From positions 1 to 29,645 of the forward strand of contig NZ_CAMLDL010000022.1 in assembly GCF_946478955.1 (NCBI RefSeq): a DNA stretch of 29,645 nt. Reading direction: 5' to 3'. How positions within the stretch are numbered: position 1 is the stretch's first letter; each line of letters opens with the position of its first letter. The position numbers and the translations under genes were made by a program. The notes beneath the pieces were generated by a model, which was given only the letters and a program-made list of their open reading frames with translations, searched no databases and was not told the DNA's origin. Positions 23,501 to 29,645 of this stretch are shown piece by piece. The DNA comes from an uncultured Sphingomonas sp. GTDB lineage: Bacteria > Pseudomonadota > Alphaproteobacteria > Sphingomonadales > Sphingomonadaceae.

Positions 23501-23989
23501 ATGAACCGATCAATCCTGCTGGCGGCTTCCATGCTGGCGGTCGCCAGTGCGGGCTGCAAGAAAGCGGGTCCTAGCGCCGCGCCGGTGACCGGGCCGGAAG
23601 CAGTGCAAATCATCGCTGCGACAGAAGCGGATTATAATCGCGGCGATCCCGCCAAAATCATGAGCCACTATGCAGAGGGCGCCGTTGCCTTCGACCCGGG
23701 CCATGTCGACCCGACCCAGGACCCCAAGGTTCTGAAGGATTGGGTTGATGAGTTCGTCAGTATGAAGCCGGCGGATTATAGTGTTTCGCAGCCCGCCATT
23801 CAGCTCATCGGAGCAGACGCATTTGTATCTTATGGCGTTGCGCACTTCACGGTCGCCGCCGGTGCGGCGCGCCCGCAGGTAAGCGTCCGCTTCAGCCAGG
23901 TTTATCAGCGTCAGAAGGATGGCAGCTGGAAGATCATTCACGAGCATATGTCGATGCCGCCAAACCCCGCTGCGGTGCCGGCGCAGTGA
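23501..23989 (+). CDS. Putative lipoprotein with SnoaL/DUF4440-like domain
   Basis: 162 residues. The N-terminus is a hydrophobic signal ending SAGC, so C19 is a probable lipidation site, although the -3 residue is Ser rather than the usual Leu or Val. The mature part (about 30-155) has the pattern of an NTF2-like/SnoaL fold: helix AATEADYNRGDPAKIMSHY, then AVAFDPG, and strands ending VYQRQKDGSWKIIHEHMS, a C-terminal motif common in DUF4440 proteins. Members bind small ligands or act as isomerases, and the exact role here is unknown. Its stop overlaps the GFA gene start in GTGA, so the two are co-expressed. Confidence 0.82.
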   Translation: MNRSILLAASMLAVASAGCKKAGPSAAPVTGPEAVQIIAATEADYNRGDPAKIMSHYAEGAVAFDPGHVDPTQDPKVLKDWVDEFVSMKPADYSVSQPAIQLIGADAFVSYGVAHFTVAAGAARPQVSVRFSQVYQRQKDGSWKIIHEHMSMPPNPAAVPAQ

Positions 23990-24432
23990 CAGGTACGATC
24001 AGCGGTGGCTGCGCGTGCGGCCGTATTCGCTATGTCGCCACCGTGCGGGATGAGGATGCATACCTTTGCCATTGCAAAATGTGCCAGCGGGCCAGCGGCA
24101 ATGTCAGCCTGGCGCTGAAAGGTTTTGAACAGGCAGATGTTGAGTGGGAGACAGAGCCCGATTGGTACCGCTCCAGTCCGATTGCCCAGCGACCTTTTTG
24201 CTCGGCGTGCGGCACGTCGCTCGGTTTCCGCTATGACAAGGATACGACGAAAATGGACCTGACCGTCGGCAGTTTCGACGATCCGTACCGTTTTACACCG
24301 TCGAGCCATTTTGCGGCCGAAAGCATTAATGAGCCGTGGATCGATACGTCGACATTAGCGCGCCACCGTTCGGACAGTTATCAGCGATTACTAGACCGGT
24401 GGGCAGATGCTGGAGTATCCGCGCCCAAATGA
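23986..24432 (+). CDS. GFA-family zinc protein (glutathione-dependent formaldehyde-activating enzyme domain)
   Basis: 148 residues. The GFA/CENP-V fold is marked by zinc cysteines C9 and C11 (GGCACGRIRY), C28, C30 and C33 (CHCKMCQR) and C72 and C75 (CSACGTSLGF). The founding member was proposed to speed formaldehyde-glutathione adduct formation, but most members, probably including this one, have no proven reaction. The start is a GTG overlapping the upstream stop, and its own stop overlaps the hydrolase start in ATGA. Cytoplasmic. Confidence 0.92.
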   Translation: MTGTISGGCACGRIRYVATVRDEDAYLCHCKMCQRASGNVSLALKGFEQADVEWETEPDWYRSSPIAQRPFCSACGTSLGFRYDKDTTKMDLTVGSFDDPYRFTPSSHFAAESINEPWIDTSTLARHRSDSYQRLLDRWADAGVSAPK

Positions 24433-25187
24433 GTGAAGCAACTTCCCACAAGTGGACAGCATCCGATGGTACGGAACTGTCCTATCGGCAAATGGGTGAA
24501 GGGCACCCGGTCATCCTGCTCCACGGTCTGTTTTCCAGCGCCTATGTCAATTGGATAAAGTTCGGCACAGCGGCCAAAGTCGCAGCGCGGGGGTTTCGGG
24601 TAATCATGCCGGACCATCGCGCCCATGGTGACAGTGCAGCGCCCGGCGATATCGTGGCGTATCCGCGCGGCATCCTCGCCCGTGATCTCAACGAACTGAT
24701 TGCCCATCTCGGCCTCACCTCGTTTGATCTGGGGGGCTTTTCGCTGGGAAGCCGTACGATCGTTCAGGCGGTAGGCGAGGGATTGAAGCCTCGGCGGGCC
24801 GTGCTTTCCGGCATGGGCTTGCAAGGCCTCGACCAATGGGAACGGCGGCAGCAATTTTATATCGATGCGATCGACAAATATGATGTGGCGACGCGCGGCG
24901 ACCCGCACTGGATGTCGATCCAGTTTATGAAAACGATGAAGGTAGACCGGGATGCTACGCGGCATGTGCTGGGCAGTTTCGCCGCCGTCGACCGGGTATG
25001 GCTGTCGCAATTCACGATGCCAACGCTCGTGCTGATCGGGACAGAGGATAATGACAATGGTTCGGCGCGTGATCTGGCCCATCTGCTGCCTGATCCAACT
25101 TATGCGGAAGTGCCCGGTAATCATATGAATTGTATTACCAAGCCGGAATTCGGCGAACGGCTCGCAGAATTCATCGGGCGACCTTGA
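24429..25187 (+). CDS. Alpha/beta hydrolase
   Basis: 252 residues with a complete catalytic triad: nucleophile S105 (GGFSLGS), D207 (GTEDND) and H232 (PGNHMN). The oxyanion-hole motif is VILLHGLFSS and the strand after it gives PDHRAHGDS, which together place it among esterase/epoxide-hydrolase-like proteins. There is no signal peptide with the start at 24429, which overlaps the GFA stop in ATGA; the longer open frame upstream lies inside the GFA gene. Substrate unknown. Co-translation with the GFA and SnoaL-like genes suggests a small catabolic or detoxification unit (inference). Confidence 0.92.
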   Translation: MSEATSHKWTASDGTELSYRQMGEGHPVILLHGLFSSAYVNWIKFGTAAKVAARGFRVIMPDHRAHGDSAAPGDIVAYPRGILARDLNELIAHLGLTSFDLGGFSLGSRTIVQAVGEGLKPRRAVLSGMGLQGLDQWERRQQFYIDAIDKYDVATRGDPHWMSIQFMKTMKVDRDATRHVLGSFAAVDRVWLSQFTMPTLVLIGTEDNDNGSARDLAHLLPDPTYAEVPGNHMNCITKPEFGERLAEFIGRP

Positions 25188-25260
25188 CCTCGGGCCTGCT
25201 TGGCCGCACTCCCTGCACCACGCGACAACAAAAGAATGATCAGCACGGGGAGTGACCGTC

Positions 25261-27120
25261 TTGAAGAAATTTGCCTTTTCCGCCTCATTGGCTGCTCTTG
25301 CTGTAGCCGGTTGTGCCAACAGCGCGCCCGTTCAAAGTGCGAGCGCCGCGTCAGCTCCGCCCGCGCAGGAAAACCGCGCGCTGACCGCCGCCGATGCTGA
25401 TGCATTCGTTGCGTCGGTTGAGAAGGACCTGTTCGATTATACGGTTGAAGCGAGCCAGGTGAACTGGGTCAATTCCACCTACATCACTGATGATACCAAC
25501 GCTATGGCCGCGCGGATCAACGCGATCGGCACTGAAAAGTCGGTGAAGTACGGACTGGAAGCGGCCAAATATGCCGCGATCCCCGGCCTCAGCTACGACA
25601 CCAAGCGCAAGCTCGACATATTGCGCAATGGCATTGTCCTTCCTGCACCGACCACGCCGGGCGCAGCGCAGGAACTGGCAACGATCCAGACCGGTCTGCA
25701 GTCCCAATATGGTAAGGGCAAAGGCACGCTGAACGGCAAGCCGATTAGCGGTAGCGATATTGAAGCCGAGATGGGCAATCTCAAGCACACTCCGGCCGAG
25801 TTTTCGGAAATGTGGGTCAGCTGGCACGACAATGTCGGCGCGCCGATGAAGGCCGATTACGTCAAGATGACGGAACTGTCGAACCAGGGCGCAAAGGAGC
25901 TTGGCTTTGCCGATACCGGCGCAATGTGGCGCAGCGCCTATGACATGCCGCCGGAAGCGTTCGCGAAGGATACCGAGCGAATGTGGCAGGAAGTGAAGCC
26001 GCTTTACATGGCGCTCCACACCTATGTTCGTACACAGATCAACAAGAAATATGGCGACGCGGTGCAGCCCAAGACGGGGCCGATCCGCGCCGACCTGCTC
26101 GGAAATATGTGGGCCCAGGAATGGGGCAACATCTACCCGCTGGTCGCCCCGAAGGGTGCTGGCGATCTCGGCTATGACATCGGCGATTTGCTCGAGAAAA
26201 AGGGCGACAAGCCGCTCGACATGGTCAAAATTGGCGAGGGCTTTTACTCCTCCCTCGGCATGGCGCCATTGCCTCAAACATTCTGGCAGCGCTCAATGTT
26301 CGTGAAGCCGGCTGATCGCGAGGTGGTGTGTCACGCGTCGGCCTGGGATATCGACAACAAGGACGATATCCGCATCAAAATGTGCATCAAGGTGAATTCA
26401 GACGACTTCGTTACGATCCACCACGAACTGGGGCACAATTACTACCAGCGGGCCTACAAGAATCAGCCGACGCTTTATCTCAACGGCGCCAACGATGGCT
26501 TCCATGAGGCAATTGGCGATTTCGTCGCGCTGTCGATCACGCCGCAATATCTTGTCGACATCGGTCTTCTCAACAAGAGCGCGGTGCCGAGCGCGGACAA
26601 GGACATAGGGCTGTTGCTCCGTCAAGCGATGGATAAGGTGGCCTTTCTCCCATTCGGTTTAATGATCGACCGGTATCGCTGGGGCATTTTCGACGGCTCA
26701 ATCCAGCCCGCAAACTATAACGACGCCTGGACCAAGATGCGTCTTGAATATCAGGGTATCGTTCCGCCAGCAGAACGCGGTGCCGACCGTTTTGACGCGG
26801 GGGCGAAATATCACATTCCGGGTAGCGTGCCGTACACGCGCTATTTCCTGGCGCGGATTCTCCAGTTCCAGTTCTACAAGGCAGCATGTGATCAGGCCGG
26901 ATGGAAGGGGCCGCTTCATCGCTGCAGCTTCTACGGCAACAAGGCAGTTGGTGCGAAACTGAACGCCATGCTGGAAATGGGTGCATCCAAGCCCTGGCCG
27001 GATGCGCTTGAGGCGTTTACGGGCGAACGCCAGATGTCGGGTAAGGCGATGATGGAATATTTCGCGCCGCTCAAGGCCTGGCTTGATGAACAGAACAAGG
27101 GACAGCCGCAAGGCTGGTAA
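25261..27120 (+). CDS. Peptidyl-dipeptidase, M2 family (ACE-like), lipoprotein
   Basis: 619 residues. M2 enzymes are zinc peptidyl-dipeptidases related to angiotensin-converting enzyme that release dipeptides from peptide C-termini. The zinc motif HELGH lies at 388-392 and the third ligand E416 in GFHEAIGD; GANDGFHEA is typical of the family. The N-terminal MKKFAFSASLAALAVAGC is a lipoprotein signal with lipidated C18. I prefer the TTG at 25261 because GGGGAG lies 8 nt before it and it starts directly with MKKF; the GTG at 25252 lies inside the ribosome-binding site and would add three residues. A lone gene with a strong terminator after it. The export site is the periplasm or outer membrane. 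Confidence 0.94.
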   Translation: MKKFAFSASLAALAVAGCANSAPVQSASAASAPPAQENRALTAADADAFVASVEKDLFDYTVEASQVNWVNSTYITDDTNAMAARINAIGTEKSVKYGLEAAKYAAIPGLSYDTKRKLDILRNGIVLPAPTTPGAAQELATIQTGLQSQYGKGKGTLNGKPISGSDIEAEMGNLKHTPAEFSEMWVSWHDNVGAPMKADYVKMTELSNQGAKELGFADTGAMWRSAYDMPPEAFAKDTERMWQEVKPLYMALHTYVRTQINKKYGDAVQPKTGPIRADLLGNMWAQEWGNIYPLVAPKGAGDLGYDIGDLLEKKGDKPLDMVKIGEGFYSSLGMAPLPQTFWQRSMFVKPADREVVCHASAWDIDNKDDIRIKMCIKVNSDDFVTIHHELGHNYYQRAYKNQPTLYLNGANDGFHEAIGDFVALSITPQYLVDIGLLNKSAVPSADKDIGLLLRQAMDKVAFLPFGLMIDRYRWGIFDGSIQPANYNDAWTKMRLEYQGIVPPAERGADRFDAGAKYHIPGSVPYTRYFLARILQFQFYKAACDQAGWKGPLHRCSFYGNKAVGAKLNAMLEMGASKPWPDALEAFTGERQMSGKAMMEYFAPLKAWLDEQNKGQPQGW

Positions 27121-27136
27121 TCTTGCCCAAAACGAA

Positions 27137-27168
27137 AAAGGGAGCGGGTCGTACGACCTGCTCCCTTT
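27137..27168. terminator. Bidirectional intrinsic terminator between the M2 peptidase and H1-like genes
   Basis: An almost perfect 16-bp inverted repeat with one G-T pair: AAAGGGAGC at 27137-27145 pairs with GCTCCCTTT at 27160-27168, with GGTCGTACGACC in the middle. T-rich sequence flanks both sides (CTTTC on plus, TTTTTCGTTTT on minus). It is well placed to end both convergent genes. Confidence 0.9.
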
Positions 27169-27192
27169 CTTTCGAACCGCTGGTTTGACCGC

Positions 27193-27615
27193 TTAGCTGC
27201 GAACGCGATCCGCCGCGTCTTTGATTTTCGTGCTGGCCTCCGCAATGCCGTCTTTGACCTTCGCCGAGACGTCGCTCGCGGTTTCGCGGACCTTTTCGGA
27301 GGCGTCGCTTGCAGCCTCCCGCGCCTTGGCGGAAAGACTGCTGGCCTCGCTCTTTGCTTTCTTTGACAGATCGGACGCTTTGGTCTTGATGTCCTTACTG
27401 ACCTTTTTGCCCTTTTCGGTCTGGGTCAGGAAGTATGCAGCACCGGCAGCTGCCGCGACGGCTGCGCCAACGCCGGCTGCAACGGCGGCCTTGTTGGTGC
27501 CGGCCTTCTTCTTCGCGGCAGTTGTTTTGGTCGTAGTGGCGGTGGCCGCCGACTTCGCGGCCGTCGGTTTCCGGGCCGGGGTCTTGTGGGTCGTGGTCGT
27601 TTTGGTGGTTGCCAT
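27193..27615 (-). CDS. Membrane-anchored H1-like / LEA-like repeat protein
   Basis: 140 residues, three parts. Residues 1-42 are Lys/Thr/Ala-rich and basic, like bacterial histone-H1-type tails (TTAAKKKAGTNK). Residues 43-64 are a Gly/Ala-rich membrane helix (AGVGAAVAAAAGAAYFLT), followed by EKGKKV, an arrangement reminiscent of YtxH-type stress proteins. Residues 68-140 are amphipathic repeats of about 11 residues (KASDLSKKAKS, KAREAASDASE, KVRETASDVSA, KVKDGIAEAST), as in LEA group 3 or apolipoprotein-like helices. GAGGAG precedes the ATG. A stress-protective or DNA/membrane-contact role is possible. Low-complexity composition makes homology calls unreliable. Confidence 0.8.
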   Translation of the reverse strand: MATTKTTTTHKTPARKPTAAKSAATATTTKTTAAKKKAGTNKAAVAAGVGAAVAAAAGAAYFLTQTEKGKKVSKDIKTKASDLSKKAKSEASSLSAKAREAASDASEKVRETASDVSAKVKDGIAEASTKIKDAADRVRS

Positions 27616-27665
27616 TTTATGCTCCTCGGAACGCTAGTGTAACATGTGTTGCCGAGGTGAACGCA

Positions 27666-27688
27666 CGGCGGACAAGATTGGTCCGCCG
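27666..27688. repeat. Stem-loop between the H1-like and peroxiredoxin genes
   Basis: CGGCGGAC (27666-27673) and GTCCGCCG (27681-27688) form an 8-bp perfect stem with a 7-nt loop. It lies downstream of the peroxiredoxin gene and upstream of the H1-like gene on the minus strand. No T-run follows on either strand, so termination would be Rho-dependent or weak. Confidence 0.5.
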
Positions 27689-27721
27689 CGCATCCCGATT
27701 TTCTTACCGTTTGCCGAGCCC

Positions 27722-28201
27722 TTAAAGCTGGCCCAGCAGTGTCTCTGCACTCGACGCCGAATATTCGCCCGGCGCTTCAACGTTCAGCTGCTCGACGACG
27801 CCGTCGTTGACGACCATCGAATAGCGCTGGCTGCGCTTGCCCATGCCGAACTTGCTGCCGTCCATGGTCAGACCAAGTGCTTCGGCGAGGTCGCCGTTAC
27901 CGTCGGCGAGCATGGTAATGTCGCTGCTGCCCTGCGCGTCATTCCAGGCGCCCATGACAAATGCGTCATTGACGGAGGTGCCGACGATTTCGTCGACGCC
28001 CTTGGCCTTCAGTTCGGCGGCCTTGTCGACATAGCTCGGCAGGTGACGGGCCGAGCAAGTCGGTGTGTAGGCGCCGGGAACGGCGAACAGCGCGACCTTC
28101 TTGCCGGCGAAGAAATCGCCCGACTTCACCGGGATCGGTCCTTCAGGGGTCGCCAGCGAAAGCTGCACGTCGGGGATTCGGTCGCCTACCTTGATGGTCA
28201 T
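27722..28201 (-). CDS. 1-Cys peroxiredoxin, Prx5 type
   Basis: 159 residues. It reduces hydrogen peroxide and organic hydroperoxides in the cytoplasm. The only cysteine is C49 in PGAYTPTCSARHLP, the peroxidatic PxxxTxxC motif. With no resolving cysteine, it probably relies on glutathione/glutaredoxin or another thiol. It is a stand-alone protein without the fused glutaredoxin domain found in some bacteria. The start at 28201 follows AAGGAG (9-nt gap) and gives MTIKVGDRIPD; an ATG at 28270 would extend it by 23 residues of non-family sequence. Confidence 0.94.
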   Translation of the reverse strand: MTIKVGDRIPDVQLSLATPEGPIPVKSGDFFAGKKVALFAVPGAYTPTCSARHLPSYVDKAAELKAKGVDEIVGTSVNDAFVMGAWNDAQGSSDITMLADGNGDLAEALGLTMDGSKFGMGKRSQRYSMVVNDGVVEQLNVEAPGEYSASSAETLLGQL

Positions 28202-28229
28202 GAGTATATGCTCCTTTTTGATGAACCGC

Positions 28230-28258
28230 GAGATAGGCGCGGCGTGTGACGGCCACAA
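28230..28258 (-). promoter_or_regulatory. Candidate promoter for the peroxiredoxin gene
   Basis: On the minus strand TTGTGG (28258-28253), a 17-nt spacer and TATCTC (28235-28230) lie in the 95-nt gap between peroxiredoxin and yqgE. It would give a leader of about 20-25 nt. Match to consensus is moderate. Confidence 0.3.
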
Positions 28259-28296
28259 GACTTGAGACACAACGCGCGACTGGCCATTCTGACCAA

Positions 28297-28866
28297 ATGA
28301 GCAAACCGCAGTATCTTTCCGGCAAACTCCTGCTCGCCATGCCCGGCATCGGCGACCCGCGCTTTGAGCGTGCTGTCATCGCGATGTGCGCCCATGACGA
28401 GGAGGGCGCGATCGGCATCGGCATCGGGCATGAGCGCGCCGGAATTGGCCTGAGGCGTTTGCTAGAGCAGCTCGGCATTGATCCCGGTCAGGCCGAAGAT
28501 CGCCCTGTCCTGCATGGCGGGCCGGTCGAGCCCGGTCGCGGCTTTGTTCTGCATAGCGAGGATTGGACCGGCCAGGACACCATCCATGTCGCCAGCGACG
28601 GCGGCGGCTTTGCGCTGACCGGCACAATTGATGTGCTCAAGGCCATTGCCGACGGGAAAGGGCCGAGCCGCTACATTGTCTCGCTCGGTTACGCCGGGTG
28701 GGGCGAAGGGCAGCTCGATGAGGAAATGACTCAGCACGGTTGGTTCACGGCGAAGGGCGACAACGACATATTGTTCGAAACCAAAGCGATCGATCGATGG
28801 GAGCGAAGTTTTCAGAGCGAGGGCATAGATCCGCGGCTGCTGGGCCATGAAGGCGGCGCGGCGTGA
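28297..28866 (+). CDS. yqgE: YqgE/AlgH family protein
   Basis: 189 residues, the normal family length. It shows the family's blocks: LSGKLLLAMPGIGDPRFERAVI at the N-terminus, a HGGPVEPGRGFVLH core and YAGWGEGQLDEEMTQHGW near the C-terminus. AlgH was first linked to alginate regulation in Pseudomonas, but the molecular function is not established; the protein is cytoplasmic. The start at 28297 gives the family N-terminus MSKPQYLSGKLL, although no clear ribosome-binding site precedes it. A further ATG at 28246 is less likely. Divergent from peroxiredoxin, upstream of ahcY. Confidence 0.93.
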   Translation: MSKPQYLSGKLLLAMPGIGDPRFERAVIAMCAHDEEGAIGIGIGHERAGIGLRRLLEQLGIDPGQAEDRPVLHGGPVEPGRGFVLHSEDWTGQDTIHVASDGGGFALTGTIDVLKAIADGKGPSRYIVSLGYAGWGEGQLDEEMTQHGWFTAKGDNDILFETKAIDRWERSFQSEGIDPRLLGHEGGAA

Positions 28867-28911
28867 GTTTGCTTTTCCGCGCGTGCGAGGGTAGGGGCGG
28901 CGCAGCTATTT

Positions 28912-28937
28912 GGGCGGCGAGACGGCCGCCCTCTTTT
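28912..28937 (+). terminator. Stem-loop in the yqgE-ahcY gap
   Basis: GGGCGGC (28912-28918) pairs with GCCGCCC (28925-28931) around a GAGACG loop and is followed by TCTTTT. It fits a short intrinsic terminator of yqgE. It ends only about 18 nt before ahcY, so it could also act as a leader element of ahcY. No SAH or SAM riboswitch core was recognised around it. Confidence 0.5.
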
Positions 28938-28954
28938 CCATCGGAGAAACTGAC

Positions 28955-29645
28955 GTGGCCACCACTGCCGACACGCTGAACCGCGACTATGTCGTGAAGG
29001 ATCTTTCGCTCGCCGATTTCGGCCGCAAGGAAATCGAAATCGCAGAAACCGAAATGCCGGGCCTGATGGCGCTCCGCGAGGAATTCGGTGCGTCGCAGCC
29101 GCTGAAGGGTGCCCGCATTGTCGGTTCGCTCCACATGACGATCCAGACCGCCGTCCTCATCGAAACGCTGACCGCGCTGGGCGCGACCGTTCGCTGGGCG
29201 AGCTGCAACATCTTCTCGACCCAGGATCATGCCGCAGCCGCCATCGCCGCGACTGGCGTTCCGGTGTTCGCGATCAAGGGCGAGACGCTCGAAGAATATT
29301 GGGACTATGTCGTTCGCATCTTCGATTGGTCGACCCCGGAAAATCCGGACCTCACGGCCAACATGATCCTCGACGATGGCGGCGATGCCACCATGTTCGC
29401 GCTGTGGGGCGCGCGCGTTGAAGCGGGCGAACCACTGTTCACCCCGACCAACGAGGAAGAAGAAATCTTCGCCGCGACGCTAAAGCGGTTCCTGGCCGAG
29501 CGTCCGGGCTACCTCACCAAGACCGTTGCCGCGATCAAGGGCGTCAGCGAAGAGACCACCACCGGCGTGCACCGCCTCTATGATCTGTCGAAGCAGGGCA
29601 AGCTCCCGTTCCCGGCGATCAACGTCAACGACAGCGTCACCAAGT
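28955..29645 (+). CDS. ahcY: Adenosylhomocysteinase, N-terminal part (runs off the window)
   Basis: The first 230 residues of S-adenosylhomocysteine hydrolase are visible; the full enzyme is about 430-470. It splits SAH into adenosine and homocysteine in the methyl cycle. Recognised blocks are [56 protein letters not shown] and the partial [12 protein letters not shown] just before the NAD domain. The start is GTG at 28955 with GGAG 8 nt upstream. The insert around residues 150-180 ([10 protein letters not shown]) is of the long bacterial type. The NAD-binding Rossmann domain lies outside the window. Confidence 0.97.
   Translation, partial: MATTADTLNRDYVVKDLSLADFGRKEIEIAETEMPGLMALREEFGASQPLKGARIVGSLHMTIQTAVLIETLTALGATVRWASCNIFSTQDHAAAAIAATGVPVFAIKGETLEEYWDYVVRIFDWSTPENPDLTANMILDDGGDATMFALWGARVEAGEPLFTPTNEEEEIFAATLKRFLAERPGYLTKTVAAIKGVSEETTTGVHRLYDLSKQGKLPFPAINVNDSVTK

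Noticed and set aside
24381..25319. 312-codon open frame on the minus strand opposite the alpha/beta hydrolase
   Set aside because: Shadow of a complete hydrolase gene with all catalytic residues; composition typical of antisense frames.
25351..26277. 308-codon open frame opposite the M2 peptidase
   Set aside because: Shadow frame within a full-length conserved enzyme gene; no domain or start signal.
27193..27615. Recent duplication or CRISPR-like repeat in the H1-like gene
   Set aside because: The similarity is at protein level in 11-residue steps; DNA copies are diverged and there are no spacers.
28867..28954. SAH or SAM/SAH riboswitch upstream of ahcY
   Set aside because: The conserved core sequences of the known classes could not be found; only a simple GC hairpin is present.

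Overview
The window looks like a piece of a Sphingomonadales-type alphaproteobacterial chromosome (moderate confidence). The reasons are a GC-rich coding style, dense gene packing with 1-4 nt overlaps, frequent GTG/TTG starts, a ribosomal protein S16 with a long Ala/Glu tail, and an rnpB followed by a CATTGCGAG-type palindromic repeat. No transposase, prophage, tRNA or CRISPR array was seen. It appears to be core chromosome, with some lineage-specific accessory genes.

Layout. 1-168 is the 3' part of RNase P RNA. A 77-bp imperfect palindrome follows, then a J-domain protein gene (+) that meets sufE (-) tail to tail. 1249-5062 is a phage-shock-protein (Psp) locus. pspA-pspB-pspC plus four more small membrane/coiled-coil genes run leftward from a recognisable sigma-54 promoter, and the activator gene pspF is divergent. 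The four extra proteins all carry the C-terminal helix motif shared by PspB and PspC, which makes this the most unusual part of the window. Iron superoxide dismutase (sodB) follows.

5832-11058 (-) is a tightly overlapped six-gene set: dapF, mtaB, ftsY, yciB and a YadG/YadH-type ABC exporter. 11130-12118 (+) holds an Arg/Gly-tailed small protein and a DUF924 protein. 12129-12812 (-) is a CDP-alcohol phosphatidyltransferase.

13051-17801 (+) is the SRP/ribosome cluster ffh-rpsP-rimM-trmD-rplS, interrupted between rimM and trmD by an oppositely oriented thioredoxin-reductase-like flavoprotein. A strong terminator closes it. Next come a secreted dipeptidyl-peptidase IV (+) and a membrane M28 peptidase (-), which abut tail to tail, then asd (+). 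A small operon follows: SnoaL-like lipoprotein, GFA-family protein and alpha/beta hydrolase. An ACE-like M2 peptidase lipoprotein with a probable TTG start comes next.

27193-29645 holds a membrane-anchored histone-H1/LEA-like protein (-), a 1-Cys peroxiredoxin (-), a YqgE/AlgH protein (+) and the 5' part of ahcY (+), which runs off the window.

Functional themes are envelope integrity (Psp, YciB, ABC exporter, phospholipid synthesis), protein targeting (Ffh and FtsY both present), translation and RNA maturation (rnpB, rpsP, rimM, trmD, rplS, mtaB), oxidative stress (sodB, peroxiredoxin, sufE), lysine/threonine/methionine/peptidoglycan precursor supply (asd, dapF, ahcY) and extracytoplasmic peptide degradation (DPP IV, M28, M2). 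No stretch above about 300 bases lacks a gene or RNA. The longest gaps are 12813-13050 (ffh leader with a candidate promoter) and 3850-4006 (the psp regulatory region).
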